Origin: a bacterium
GTDB lineage: Bacteria; Cyanobacteriota; Sericytochromatia; S15B-MN24; UBA4093
Direction: 5' to 3'
Length of the DNA: 64,000 bases
Assembly (NCBI GenBank): GCA_017744355.1
Contig: JAGIBK010000007.1
Coordinates: forward strand, 124,001 to 188,000
Of this stretch, positions 8,421 to 16,132 are shown in pieces (positions within the stretch are counted from its first letter, which is position 1; each line of letters opens with the position of its first letter). The position numbers were made by a program, and so were the translations under genes. The notes beneath the pieces were generated by a model, which made no database searches, was not told where the DNA came from, and saw nothing but the letters and a program-made list of their open reading frames with translations.

Positions 8421-9410
8421 TTAGATGTTGGTGGGGTTCACGGGCGGCGGAACGGCGGCGGCGTCGTCCACGAGGCGCACCGCGTACTGGAGGGCGGTCC
8501 CCTTCACCGTGGTGGTGTCGACCCGGTCGATGAAGCGGCCGTACACCTCGCCGCGGCTGGTCGTGTAAGAGACGTAGAAGCGGGCGAAGCCCTTCACGAC
8601 CACGTTGCTGCGCCCCATCGAGGAGAGGTAGGTGTCCCAGTACAGGAGCGGCACGGTGATGACGCGGGGGGTACGGGCTCCCTTGACCGCCGAGGCGTAG
8701 CTGGTCTGGTCGTTGCCCAAAAGCTGGTTGATGGCCGTCACGGTGGGGCCCATCATGTTGCCGGGCTCGGTCCGGATCATGTCCTCGACCTTGAGGGTAC
8801 GGCGGGCGCCGTTGAGGATCGCGTCGCGGTAGATGGTCGCGCCGGTGCCGTCGATGCCGAGGGCCTGGAAGTTGCCCTTGATCACGTTGGCGGGGCCTTG
8901 CTTGAGGACGTACTCGGCGCCAGCCACGAAGTCGCACTCGGGGACGCCGAAGGGGCGAGGACCGTAGGTCAGCTCGACGCAGTGCAGGTCTGCGGTGGCT
9001 TTGGCGCCCACCGAGAGGTCCTTGGCCTGGTCGGGGTTGCCGCTGCCCTGCATCGCCTCGACCACCCGGGCCACCATCGACTTGCTGGGGTTGTCCATGG
9101 CCACCGAGATGCGGCTGCCCTGCTGGATGGTGATGCCCGCATCCGAGAGCTGGTAGCCGTTCTTGGCGGCGACCGCCTTGGCTTGCTGGATGGCGTAGGT
9201 TCGCCCACCCATGAGGGCCTTGGCCCCAGCCAGCGCCGACGCGTCGCAGGCGACCTGCATGCGGGTTCGCTGGTACATCATGGCCCCGGTGTCTGCTACC
9301 AGCCCCGCGACGACCACTAGGCCGGTTGCGAAGATGGCGGTGGTGACGAGGGTCGCGCCTCGCTCGTGCGAGCGCTCTTTGCCTTGAAGCTGCTTGCGCC
9401 GGGTGACCAT
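8421..9410 (-). CDS. tadG: TadG-like pseudopilin/pilus-associated protein
   Basis: 329 residues. A short basic N-terminus with ERGATLVTTAIFATGLVVVAG is the TadE/TadG-type class III signal and membrane anchor. It is followed by the putative Flp pilus-assembly TadE/G-like motif with DTGAMMYQRTRMQVACDASALA, in which new secreted-protein residues ACDASALAGAK are typical of the family. The rest is a long extracytoplasmic domain with few clues. It lies 16 bases after cpaC and 24 bases before cpaE, inside the operon. The exact role of TadG in pilus assembly is not well known; it may sit at the tip or base of the pilus. Confidence 0.82.
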   Translation of the reverse strand: MVTRRKQLQGKERSHERGATLVTTAIFATGLVVVAGLVADTGAMMYQRTRMQVACDASALAGAKALMGGRTYAIQQAKAVAAKNGYQLSDAGITIQQGSRISVAMDNPSKSMVARVVEAMQGSGNPDQAKDLSVGAKATADLHCVELTYGPRPFGVPECDFVAGAEYVLKQGPANVIKGNFQALGIDGTGATIYRDAILNGARRTLKVEDMIRTEPGNMMGPTVTAINQLLGNDQTSYASAVKGARTPRVITVPLLYWDTYLSSMGRSNVVVKGFARFYVSYTTSRGEVYGRFIDRVDTTTVKGTALQYAVRLVDDAAAVPPPVNPTNI

Positions 9411-9426
9411 GGTTCGGGCCTCCTCT

Positions 9427-10659
9427 CTACTTCACGTTGGCGGTCGTCTGGGGTTTGTTCTCGGGGGTTACCAGCCTGGGGGTGACGAGGATCGCAAGCT
9501 CCGTCTCGTTCTTCTGGTACTTGGTGGACTTGAAGAGCTCGCCGATGATGGGGATGCTGCCGATCAGGGGCACCTGCTCGACGATCTTGGACTCGTTGCT
9601 CTGCAAGAGGCCGCCGATGGCGAGGCCCTGGCCCTGGCCGAGCACCAGCTGGGTCTCGGCCCGGCGGCTGGTCACGGCGGGCACCACGAAGTTCGCCAGG
9701 CGCACGGCGTTGTTGTAGTCGAGCTGGCTGACCTCGGGGGCGACCTTCATGGAGATGCGGCCGTCCTCGAGCACGGTGGGCTCGATGGAGAGCTTGATGC
9801 CGTAGGGCTTCCACTCGTAGGAGATCTGGCCCTGCTGCTGGGCGGTGGGCACTGGGATCTCGCCGCCAGCGAGGAACTCGGCCTTGCCGCCGCTGACGGC
9901 GACCAGGTTGGGCTTGGCGAGGATCTTGGCGCTGCCGTTGGCGACCATGAGGTTGAGCTTGGCGTTGATACGCTCGTAGAGGCCGAAGGCGGTGCCGCCG
10001 CCCGAGACGAGGCTCGAGAAGGCCTGGCCGTTGCGGGGGTTGCGGGGGTCGCCCTGGATCACGTTGGCGATGTCCGGGTCGAAGACGTCCTCGCCGCTCG
10101 AGGTGCGCTTCATCTGGCCCCACTTGACGCCAAGCTCGCCTGAGCCGTTCTTGGCGAGCTCGACCACCTCCACGTCCACCTGGACCTGCTGCACCGAGTC
10201 GGCGGCGAGCAGGTTGACGACGCGCGGAGCGAAGCCCGAGGCGAGCTTCTCGGCCATCTGGATCTGGCTGGTGCGGTCCACCTTGCCGTAGAGCAGGACC
10301 GCGTCGTTGACGACCTCGACCTGCAGGTCCTTGGCGCCGGTGGCCTTACGGATGGTGGCCTTGAGCAGGCCCGCGTCCACCCGGACCACCACGTCGTAGG
10401 TCAGACGCTTGTTCTTGGTCCAGACGATGAGGTTGGTGGTGCCGGGCTTCTTGCCGTTGATCAGCACGTCCTTCTTGGAGAGGACCGCCACGTCGGCGAT
10501 CTGCGGGTCGGTGACGGACACCTTGGTGACCTCGCCGCCGACCGAGACGACCTCCGACTTGCCGACCGAGACCGGCAGGGTCTCGTCCGCCAGGGCGAAG
10601 GCGGAGGTGGCGGGGGCCACGATCAGCGACGCGGCTAGAACCAAACGGAACCACTTCAT
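9427..10659 (-). CDS. cpaC: Tad pilus outer-membrane secretin CpaC (RcpA)
   Basis: 410 residues with a signal peptide (MKWFRLVLAASLIVAPATSAFA). The N-terminal pilus-formation BON-like domain (SKKDVLINGKKPGTTNLIVW) is followed by a region with VVNDAVLLYGKVD and then the secretin domain (VDVEVVELAKNGSGELGVKW, VSGGKAEFLAGGEIPVP and GLAIGGLLQSNESKIVEQVP). It forms the outer-membrane pore for the Flp pilus, which is direct evidence for a diderm envelope. It is a little shorter than many CpaC proteins. It is 69 bases downstream of cpaB. Confidence 0.93.
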   Translation of the reverse strand: MKWFRLVLAASLIVAPATSAFALADETLPVSVGKSEVVSVGGEVTKVSVTDPQIADVAVLSKKDVLINGKKPGTTNLIVWTKNKRLTYDVVVRVDAGLLKATIRKATGAKDLQVEVVNDAVLLYGKVDRTSQIQMAEKLASGFAPRVVNLLAADSVQQVQVDVEVVELAKNGSGELGVKWGQMKRTSSGEDVFDPDIANVIQGDPRNPRNGQAFSSLVSGGGTAFGLYERINAKLNLMVANGSAKILAKPNLVAVSGGKAEFLAGGEIPVPTAQQQGQISYEWKPYGIKLSIEPTVLEDGRISMKVAPEVSQLDYNNAVRLANFVVPAVTSRRAETQLVLGQGQGLAIGGLLQSNESKIVEQVPLIGSIPIIGELFKSTKYQKNETELAILVTPRLVTPENKPQTTANVK

Positions 10660-10728
10660 CGGAGATTTCTCGCTTCCTTAGTGAATGGGGGGTAGAGCGT
10701 CTCACCAGCCTGGTTTGGTGAGAGGCTC

Positions 10729-11568
10729 TTAGCGGCTGACGTACTCGGTCGAGGTGCCGCGGATGATCATGATCGTGGGCTTCTCGGCGGGGGTCTTGGC
10801 CGGCACCATGACCTTGACGATCTTGGGGGCCTGCGGCTTGGGCTTCTCGGCGACCTTGACCGGCGCCGGCTTGTGCACGCCTACCAGGGATTCGGGGGTG
10901 GCGCCGGCGGTCTTGGCGTCGCCTTGCTCGTTCTGGTCGCGCATCGCCAGGCGGATCTTGCCGCGGTCGGCCGCGAGGATGAGCTTCTCGGCGTCGGAGG
11001 GGGAGACGGCGAGGGTCGCCGACGAGACGACCTTGGCCTCGGGGTCGCCCTCACGCTTGGCTTCCTGGGCGCAGGCCAAGACCTTGACGCGCTGCAACAG
11101 GAACTTGGTGACCGTCTGGCCCTCCACGTCCAGGGTGCTGACCACGTCGACCTGCATGCCGGGCTGGACGAAGCCCGCCACGCCCACCACCTCGTCGACC
11201 GCGACGGTGATCGCACGCATGCCGGCCGGCACGGGCAGGACCGCCCGGGCCTCCTCGCCGACGGCGAAGAGCTTGGTCTCGACGAGGGGCTCGCCCGGTG
11301 TCAGCTCGATCTTGGCCACGCGGCCCACGGCCACGTCGGGGGCGGTGAGGGCCCCTTCGGGGATGAACTTGGTGGGTCGCGTTTCGACCGCGAGCATCTC
11401 GGGGGCGATCTTGCCGTTCAGGGGGATGGGGGCCTTGGCGACCACCACCGGTCCTTGGGGCTCGCCGGCGTCCGCCCGGTCGTTCTGACCGGAGACGTAG
11501 GCGAAAATCCCGCCACTGGTGACGAGCCCGAGGCCCACCGCGACTAACAGCCTTTGTGCCTTTTTCAT
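10729..11568 (-). CDS. cpaB: Flp pilus assembly protein CpaB (RcpC), SAF domain
   Basis: 279 residues. A single N-terminal membrane segment (RLLVAVGLGLVTSGGIFAYV) is followed by an SAF-type domain (VVVAKAPIPLNGKIAPEMLA) and the RcpC/CpaB region (MRAITVAVDEVVGVAGFVQP, then GMQVDVVSTLDVEG). A Pro/Lys-rich tail follows. CpaB is a periplasmic protein thought to stabilise the secretin. Its ATG overlaps the TGA of tadE (ATGA), a sign of translational coupling. Confidence 0.9.
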   Translation of the reverse strand: MKKAQRLLVAVGLGLVTSGGIFAYVSGQNDRADAGEPQGPVVVAKAPIPLNGKIAPEMLAVETRPTKFIPEGALTAPDVAVGRVAKIELTPGEPLVETKLFAVGEEARAVLPVPAGMRAITVAVDEVVGVAGFVQPGMQVDVVSTLDVEGQTVTKFLLQRVKVLACAQEAKREGDPEAKVVSSATLAVSPSDAEKLILAADRGKIRLAMRDQNEQGDAKTAGATPESLVGVHKPAPVKVAEKPKPQAPKIVKVMVPAKTPAEKPTIMIIRGTSTEYVSR

Positions 11569-11954
11569 TGATCCTGCTCCACGCGCATGACCGCCGTCGA
11601 CTTGAGGTTGATGGGGTTGGGGACACCCGGTAGGTTCAGGGCCGTCTTGAAGGGGTAGCTGACGTTGACGGTCACGTCGGCGCCGTCAGCTCCTGGTGCC
11701 TTCGAGATGGTGACCACCGTCCCGGGGTCGGTGAGGCCGGCGCCGCTGAGGTACTTGGAAACGGCCGCCTTGATGTTGGTGTCCGACCGCCCGAGGGCGC
11801 CGATCCGGGCGCCCTCGCGGCTGGCGTTGGTGATGACGAGCTGGGCGTTGAAGAGGTGCCCGAAGCCGAAGATCCCGAGCACCATCGCCAGGATGACGGG
11901 CAGGACGAGCGCCGTTTCGACCAACGCCTGCCCGGATTCGTTCCGGTTACGCAT
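11565..11954 (-). CDS. tadE: TadE-like minor pilin
   Basis: 129 residues. The N-terminus MRNRNESGQALVETALVLPV has the class III prepilin form, with a Gly before a Glu-containing hydrophobic segment, followed by LILAMVLGIFGFGHLF-like hydrophobic residues and the TadE signature ITNASREGARIGALG. It is processed by a prepilin peptidase and acts as a pseudopilin in Flp pilus assembly. GGGAGG precedes the ATG. It lies between the pilin genes and cpaB; its stop overlaps the cpaB start by 4 bases. Confidence 0.9.
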   Translation of the reverse strand: MRNRNESGQALVETALVLPVILAMVLGIFGFGHLFNAQLVITNASREGARIGALGRSDTNIKAAVSKYLSGAGLTDPGTVVTISKAPGADGADVTVNVSYPFKTALNLPGVPNPINLKSTAVMRVEQDQ

Positions 11955-11970
11955 TCGCCGCCCTCCCGTT

Positions 11971-12147
11971 CTACTTGCCGGTAGCGCTGAGGGTGTTGGC
12001 GATCGACGAGAGCATCTTGTTGACGTTGGTGCCCATCATGGTGAGGGCGCCCACGGTCACGACCGCGATGAGGCCCAGGATGAGGCCGTACTCGGTGAGG
12101 GCCTGGCCTTCTTCTTCCTTGAGCACGTTCATCATCAGCTTGGTCAT
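11971..12147 (-). CDS. flp: Flp-type major pilin, second copy in operon
   Basis: 58 residues, MTKLMMNVLKEEEGQALTEY onward. The GQALTEYGLILGLI segment is the Flp pilin signature: cleavage after the Gly by a TadV-type peptidase, Glu at +5 and a neighbouring Tyr. The rest is one hydrophobic helix with a short tail ending in TLSATGK. It is almost identical to the pilin encoded just upstream at 12179-12352, differing only in the leader peptide. It is too short for ordinary ORF calling and was read directly from the sequence. Confidence 0.92.
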   Translation of the reverse strand: MTKLMMNVLKEEEGQALTEYGLILGLIAVVTVGALTMMGTNVNKMLSSIANTLSATGK

Positions 12148-12178
12148 TTTTTTCTTCCTCTCTTGATAGGCGTCGCGG

Positions 12179-12352
12179 CTACTTGCCGGTAGCGCTGAGG
12201 GTGTTGGCGATCGACGAGAGCATCTTGTTGACGTTGGTGCCCATCATGGTGAGGGCGCCCACGGTCACGACCGCGATGAGGCCCAGGATGAGGCCGTACT
12301 CGGTCAGGGCCTGGCCTTCTTCTTCCTTGAGCACGCGCATCATCAGGTTCAT
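12179..12352 (-). CDS. flp: Flp-type major pilin, first copy in operon
   Basis: 57 residues starting MNLMMRVLKEEEGQALTEYG. The ATG at 12352 is preferred over an upstream TTG because the Shine-Dalgarno-like AAAGGA lies about 10 bases before this ATG and inside the longer version. The mature pilin (after the Gly preceding QALTEY) is identical in residues to that of the second copy, so only the leaders differ. It is the first gene of the Tad operon, with a long AT-richer region upstream. Two near-identical pilins can raise pilin dose; whether they have different roles cannot be seen here. Confidence 0.93.
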   Translation of the reverse strand: MNLMMRVLKEEEGQALTEYGLILGLIAVVTVGALTMMGTNVNKMLSSIANTLSATGK

Positions 12353-12423
12353 TTGGTTCTTTTCCTTTCTCAAACCAAGTGGTGGTGCGGGGCCGGGGGC
12401 GCTTGCCTCCCTTCGATGCTCAG

Positions 12424-12429
12424 ATAATA
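12424..12429 (-). promoter_or_regulatory. Candidate -10 box of the Tad pilus operon
   Basis: On the minus strand this reads TATTAT, about 70 bases upstream of the first pilin ATG, in an AT-richer patch (12424-12490) in otherwise GC-rich DNA. A matching -35 box is poor (TTTAGC at a 17-base spacing), so an activator may be needed. The assignment is by eye only. Confidence 0.35.
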
Positions 12430-12565
12430 CGGCGGGGGCATTTGCGGCTAAATAAAAGTTGAATGACGTCCCAATGAATTAACCCTCGCCTGCTAAATTT
12501 GCGGGCGATTGGCTTGAGAATGGCGCTTGGCGCGGGTTTTACCGAATCGGGTTCGAAAACGATTT

Positions 12566-12588
12566 CGCCCGGCGCGATGCACCGGGCG
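12566..12588 (-). terminator. Hairpin terminator of the flavoprotein gene
   Basis: A perfect 7-bp stem (CGCCCGG/CCGGGCG) with a 9-base loop is followed on the minus strand by AAATCGTTTTCG. It lies 45 bases after the stop of the minus-strand flavoprotein gene and upstream of the pilus operon. The T-run is short, so the terminator would be weak. Confidence 0.5.
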
Positions 12589-12632
12589 AGAAATGTTATG
12601 TTTCGATGACGCGACCGAGGGATATTTGTTGC

Positions 12633-13892
12633 TTACCTGGTCAGAAGGGCCTCGGCGGCGGCGGTTCCGGCCGCATGGCCGCTCGACCAGGCGGCCTGGA
12701 AGTTGAAGCCGCCCACGTAGCCGTCCACGTCCAGCACCTCGCCCGCCCAGTACAGGCCTTTGACCAGCTTGGACTGGAAGGTCTTGGGGTCCACCTCCTT
12801 GGTGTCCACCCCGCCGGCGGTCACCTCGGCGACCTCGAACGAGTGCCAGCCGGTGACCGGGAAGCGCCAGGCCCTGAGGGTCTCGGCCAGGCGCTGGCGA
12901 TCGCCGCGCGAGAGCTCAGCGACCTTCTTGGTGGCCTCGACCCCGGCGGCTTCGAGGAAGGGCTCGATGACGGACTTGGGCATGTCGTCCTTGAAGAGGG
13001 AGGCGACCTGCGAGCGCGGGGCGGCGTTGATGCGCGCAAGCAGCTCGCTTTCGACCTCCTGGGCGCTGAGGTCGGGCTTGAGGTTGAGGCGCAGCTCGAC
13101 GGCCTTGCTCCGGTGCAGGCCCTCGGCGGCCGCCCGGCTCAGCTGGAGCACGATGGGGCCCGAGAGGCCGAAGTGGGTGAAGAGCATGTCGCCCCGCCAG
13201 CGCCGGTCGGCCACCTTGCCGTCCACCATGACGGTGCCTTCCACGTCCTTGAGCGAGACGCCCGCGAGGGGCTTGGTGCCGTTCACCCGCAGGGGCACCA
13301 GCGAGGGGTAGAGGTCGACCACCCGGTGGCCGGCCGCCTCGGCCATGCGGTAGCCGTCGCCGGTCGAGCCCGAGCGTGGCAGCGAGCGGCCGCCGACGCA
13401 GACGATCACCGCGTCGGCGGTGATGAGGTGGTCGTCCGTGGTGCGCACGCCGGTGACCCGGCCGTGCGCGATCTCGAGCCCGGCGATGGGGGTCTCGTAG
13501 CGGATCTCGACGCCGAGGGCCTTCATCTCGGCCTCGAGGGCGAGGATCACGTCGCGGGAGCGATCGCTGACGGGGAAGACCTTGTCGTAGGGGGCCTCGA
13601 CCTTGGTGCGGACCCCGTGGCGCGCAAGCAGGGCGAGCACGTCGTGCTTGGTGAAGCGGCGGAAGGCGTCCGAGAGGAAGCGACCGTTGCTGGGATACAT
13701 CTTGACCAGCTCGCGCGGGTCGTCCAGGTCGTTGGTGATGTTGCAGCGCCCGCCGCCCGAGATCTGGATCTTGAAGCCGAGGCGGTCCGTCTTCTCGAGC
13801 AGGAGCACCCGCGCGCCGGCTTGCGCCGCTGCGATCGCGGCCATCATTCCCGCCGCGCCGCCTCCCACCACCACGATCCGTTCCACGTGCAT
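12633..13892 (-). CDS. BaiN/HI0933-family NAD(P)/FAD-dependent flavoprotein
   Basis: 419 residues. The N-terminal FAD-binding motif GGGAAGMMAAIAAAQAGA is followed by LLEKTDRLGFKIQISGGGRC and NITND, diagnostic of the HI0933-like family. The C-terminal GLYWAGEVLDVDGYVGGFNF and AWSSGHAAG complete the fold. Family members are flavoprotein oxidoreductases of mostly uncertain substrate; BaiN acts on bile-acid intermediates, which need not apply here. The frame is open further upstream, but the family start is at MHVERIVVVGGG. The AAGGA motif touches this ATG, so translation may instead begin at the GTG two codons later (13886), which has a 6-base spacing. Confidence 0.88.
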   Translation of the reverse strand: MHVERIVVVGGGAAGMMAAIAAAQAGARVLLLEKTDRLGFKIQISGGGRCNITNDLDDPRELVKMYPSNGRFLSDAFRRFTKHDVLALLARHGVRTKVEAPYDKVFPVSDRSRDVILALEAEMKALGVEIRYETPIAGLEIAHGRVTGVRTTDDHLITADAVIVCVGGRSLPRSGSTGDGYRMAEAAGHRVVDLYPSLVPLRVNGTKPLAGVSLKDVEGTVMVDGKVADRRWRGDMLFTHFGLSGPIVLQLSRAAAEGLHRSKAVELRLNLKPDLSAQEVESELLARINAAPRSQVASLFKDDMPKSVIEPFLEAAGVEATKKVAELSRGDRQRLAETLRAWRFPVTGWHSFEVAEVTAGGVDTKEVDPKTFQSKLVKGLYWAGEVLDVDGYVGGFNFQAAWSSGHAAGTAAAEALLTR

Positions 13893-13924
13893 TCCTTTCT
13901 GCTTGCTTCCTACGTTTCGGCCTC

Positions 13925-13930
13925 CATCAT
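13925..13930 (-). promoter_or_regulatory. Candidate -10 box of the flavoprotein gene
   Basis: The minus strand reads TATGAT about 33 bases upstream of the flavoprotein start, within GGGCTATGAT. No good -35 box is visible. It lies in the intergenic region shared with the divergent esterase gene. Confidence 0.35.
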
Positions 13931-13975
13931 AGCCCTTTCGTACAATTCGCACATGAGGGCTCAGGGAGCGGCCGC

Positions 13976-13981
13976 TATAAT
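13976..13981 (+). promoter_or_regulatory. Candidate -10 box of the esterase gene
   Basis: A perfect TATAAT occurs 51 bases upstream of the esterase ATG, in a GC-rich setting (GGCCGCTATAATACG). The region 17 bases upstream has no TTGACA-like hexamer. The 5' untranslated region would be about 40 bases. Confidence 0.5.
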
Positions 13982-14031
13982 ACGAACCCGTTCCAGCGCT
14001 TTCGCAGCAACACATCGAGGGAGGCGGGCCT

Positions 14032-14853
14032 ATGCAATACGCCATCCAGTTATCGACCCTTCCATCCAGCCCCCGGCTCTTCACGCTTGGAGAGCTGAGC
14101 ATTCCAAGGCTCGGACGCAAGCGTCGGGTGGACGTCTACCTGCCAATCGGGTACGAGCGGGCGCGCCTGACCCGTTACCCGGTCATGTACATGTGGGACG
14201 GCCAGAACCTCTTCGAGCACCAGCGGGCTTTCATGGGGGCCTGGCGCATCGGGGCCTCGCTCGATCTGCTGACGGCCGCCGGCGAGTTGCCCCCCATGAT
14301 CGTGGTGGGGATCGACAACGGCGGCGAGCACCGCCTGAGCGAGCAGAGCCCGTGGCCCGACACCGCCTTCAACTCCAAGGGCGAGGGGGACGACTTCCTC
14401 TCCTTCGTCACCGACGTGGTCAAGCCCACGGTGGATCGCACCCTGCGCACCAAGCCCGATCGCGATTTCACGGCGGTCGCAGGCTCCTCGATGGGCGGGC
14501 TGACCTCGCTCTACGCGCTGTACCAGGCGCCCGAGGTCTTCGGCCGAGCGGCGGCCTTCTCGCCCTCGCTGCACTTCGCCAAGGCGGCCATCTTCGACTA
14601 TCTCAAGGAGCGGCCCAAGCCCGACAGCGCGCGTCTCTACCTGGACGTGGGCGGGCGCGAGGTCGGGCGCGCCGAGCGCAGCCGGCCTATTACCAACCAG
14701 GCAAGGCGCCTGGACGCCATCCTGCGCTCCCAGGGCTGGACCCACCGGGACGATTACTTCTGGCTGGTGGATCCAAAGGGCACCCACAGCGAGGCCTGCT
14801 GGGCCACGCGGTTCCCGGCGGCCATGCGCTTCCTGTGGGGCGATCTGCTCTAG
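14032..14853 (+). CDS. Alpha/beta-hydrolase esterase (esterase D / enterochelin-esterase-like)
   Basis: 273 residues. The protein matches the putative esterase family (PF00756 type): RKRRVDVYLPIGYE, YPVMYMWDGQNLF, MIVVGIDNGGEHR, and the nucleophile elbow AGSSMGGLTSLYAL with the G-x-S-x-G serine at about residue 153. A late His is in the KGTHSEACW segment, the expected third triad member. There is no signal peptide, so it is probably cytoplasmic. The substrate is unknown; relatives act on acyl esters or siderophores. The stop codon overlaps that of the convergent globin gene by 3 bases. Confidence 0.85.
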   Translation: MQYAIQLSTLPSSPRLFTLGELSIPRLGRKRRVDVYLPIGYERARLTRYPVMYMWDGQNLFEHQRAFMGAWRIGASLDLLTAAGELPPMIVVGIDNGGEHRLSEQSPWPDTAFNSKGEGDDFLSFVTDVVKPTVDRTLRTKPDRDFTAVAGSSMGGLTSLYALYQAPEVFGRAAAFSPSLHFAKAAIFDYLKERPKPDSARLYLDVGGREVGRAERSRPITNQARRLDAILRSQGWTHRDDYFWLVDPKGTHSEACWATRFPAAMRFLWGDLL

Positions 14854-15257
14854 GGCGTCGGGGATTCGAGCGAGAGCGTCTGGGGCTCCGGCGTGTTCTC
14901 CATGTGGTGCGCCGTGAGCGTCAGACGCTCGAAGAATTCCTCGCGCTCAGGCCCCGAAAGGCCGATCTCGTCCATGGCCGCGGCCATGTTGCGCAGCCAT
15001 GCCTCTCGCCGGGTCGGCGTGATCGGGAAGGGCAGGTGGCGCGCGCGCATGCGCGGGTGGCCGTGGGTCTGGGTGTAGAGGGGCGGCCCGCCGAGGAACT
15101 GCGTCAAGAAGAGGCGCTGCTTCTCGGTGGTCTCGGTCAGGTCCTCGGGGAAGATGGGGGTGAGGTCCGGATCGACCGCCACGCGCGCGTAGAAGGCGAC
15201 CACCAGCCGCCTGATCGTCTCGTCGCCGCCGATTGCTTCGTACAGGTTCGTGATCAT
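14850..15257 (-). CDS. Truncated hemoglobin (group II-like, YjbI/GlbO)
   Basis: 135 residues, the normal length. Conserved features: YEAIGGDETIRRLVVAFYAR, DPDLTPIFPEDL, FLTQFLGGPPLY and the proximal His in MRARHLPFPIT, followed by WLRNMAAAMDEIG. Such 2-on-2 globins bind O2, CO or NO and act in redox or nitrosative-stress chemistry. The Trp in REAWLRNM fits group II. It lies between an esterase and a phosphatase gene and converges on the esterase with overlapping stop codons. No regulator is visible. Confidence 0.9.
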   Translation of the reverse strand: MITNLYEAIGGDETIRRLVVAFYARVAVDPDLTPIFPEDLTETTEKQRLFLTQFLGGPPLYTQTHGHPRMRARHLPFPITPTRREAWLRNMAAAMDEIGLSGPEREEFFERLTLTAHHMENTPEPQTLSLESPTP

Positions 15258-15282
15258 ACGCCCAGTCTACCAGATCCCGCCC

Positions 15283-15291
15283 TGCTATATT
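15283..15291 (+). promoter_or_regulatory. Extended -10 promoter of the phosphatase gene
   Basis: TGCTATATT is an extended -10 box (TG-N-TATATT) 17 bases upstream of the phosphatase ATG. The implied transcript would have only about 10 bases of leader, with a Shine-Dalgarno-like GGAGGG at 15299-15304. No -35 hexamer is evident, which fits extended -10 promoters. Confidence 0.5.
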
Positions 15292-15308
15292 GGAGGGCGG
15301 AGGGCCTC

Positions 15309-15803
15309 ATGATCAAAGTCATCTTCGTTTGTCTCGGGAACATCTGCCGCTCGCCCTTGGGCGAGGGCATCTTCCGCCACCTGGTGGCCGACGCCGGTCT
15401 TGCGGATCGCTTCGAGATCGATTCGGCGGGCACGGGCAACTGGCACGTAGGCAAGCCGCCGCACCACGGCTCCCAGCGGGTGGCCAAGGAGCGCGGCCTC
15501 GACATCTCGGGCCAGCGCGCCCGCCAGATCCAGATCGAGGACCTGGACGACTACGATTACGTGGTCGCCATGGACAGCAAGAACCTCACCGACATCCGCG
15601 ACCTGGACCCCTTGCGCAAGACCAGCGCCCAGGTGGTGCGGATGATGGACTTCGCCCCGGCGCGCGGGCTCGAGGACGTGCCGGACCCGTACTTCGGCGG
15701 CCCTGAGGGCTTCGACCACGTCTACGAGCTGGTCGAGGAGGCGAGCCGCGGCTTGCTCGAACACATCGCCCGCGAGCAAGGCCTACCCTTGTCGACACGC
15801 TAG
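15309..15803 (+). CDS. Low-molecular-weight protein-tyrosine phosphatase
   Basis: 164 residues. The ATG at 15309 gives MIKVIFVCLGNICRSPLGEG, with the P-loop signature C-L-G-N-I-C-R-S near residue 8. The general-acid loop DVPDPYFGG is at about residue 120. It hydrolyses phosphotyrosine or acyl phosphates in the cytoplasm; bacterial homologues often control exopolysaccharide tyrosine kinases, but none is encoded nearby. The frame is open far upstream, but that part is antisense to the flavoprotein and globin genes. GGAGGG precedes the ATG by 4 bases. Confidence 0.93.
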   Translation: MIKVIFVCLGNICRSPLGEGIFRHLVADAGLADRFEIDSAGTGNWHVGKPPHHGSQRVAKERGLDISGQRARQIQIEDLDDYDYVVAMDSKNLTDIRDLDPLRKTSAQVVRMMDFAPARGLEDVPDPYFGGPEGFDHVYELVEEASRGLLEHIAREQGLPLSTR

Positions 15804-15821
15804 GGCGTTTGCTTTTCCCGT

Positions 15822-15864
15822 CCAACGCCGAAGGCCTCCGCACTGCGGAGGCCTTCGGCGTTGG
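15822..15864. terminator. Long perfect hairpin between convergent genes
   Basis: A 21-bp perfect inverted repeat with a single central base lies between the phosphatase stop (15803) and the stop of the convergent YdeI-like gene (15868). It has no long T-run on either side but its position and strength make it a probable bidirectional terminator. Confidence 0.7.
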
Positions 15865-15867
15865 TGA

Positions 15868-16125
15868 TTACTGGCTGCGGGGGCGCCAGGCCATGTTCAT
15901 GTAGCGGGTGCCTTCTTCGAGCTCCGCGAGCATCTGGTCCAGACGCTTGTGACGGGTCTCTTCGCGCTTGGCGCGGCCGATCCAGCCCAGGTAGTCGTTC
16001 TGCTGGTAGTCGGGCCGTGCCCGGTAGGCATCCATCAGCCCTCGCGCTTCGAGCAGGGCGCGGATGTCCTCGGGCAGAGGGTTGAGCGCGCGCTTCAGGC
16101 GGTGGGGGGGAGGACCTTCGAGCAT
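15868..16125 (-). CDS. YdeI/OmpD-associated-like small protein
   Basis: 85 residues. The segment DYQQNDYLGWIGRAKREETR followed by HKRLDQMLAELEEG and YMNM matches the C-terminal conserved region of the YdeI/OmpD-associated (bacteriocin-protection) family; the larger N-terminal part of family members is absent, so this is a short form. The N-terminus LPEDIRALLEARG is also typical. Its function is not established. Its ATG lies 7 bases after the nadA stop, with the Shine-Dalgarno site inside nadA, so the two are probably cotranscribed. Confidence 0.75.
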   Translation of the reverse strand: MLEGPPPHRLKRALNPLPEDIRALLEARGLMDAYRARPDYQQNDYLGWIGRAKREETRHKRLDQMLAELEEGTRYMNMAWRPRSQ

Positions 16126-16132
16126 CCGGATC

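Noticed and set aside
12606-15308. Upstream part of a 1065-residue plus-strand open frame ending in the phosphatase
   Set aside because: It is antisense to the flavoprotein and globin genes; only the last 164 codons show homology and have a start with Shine-Dalgarno.
15822-15864. IS terminal inverted repeat
   Set aside because: A simple palindrome between convergent genes with no other mobile-element sign; terminator fits better.
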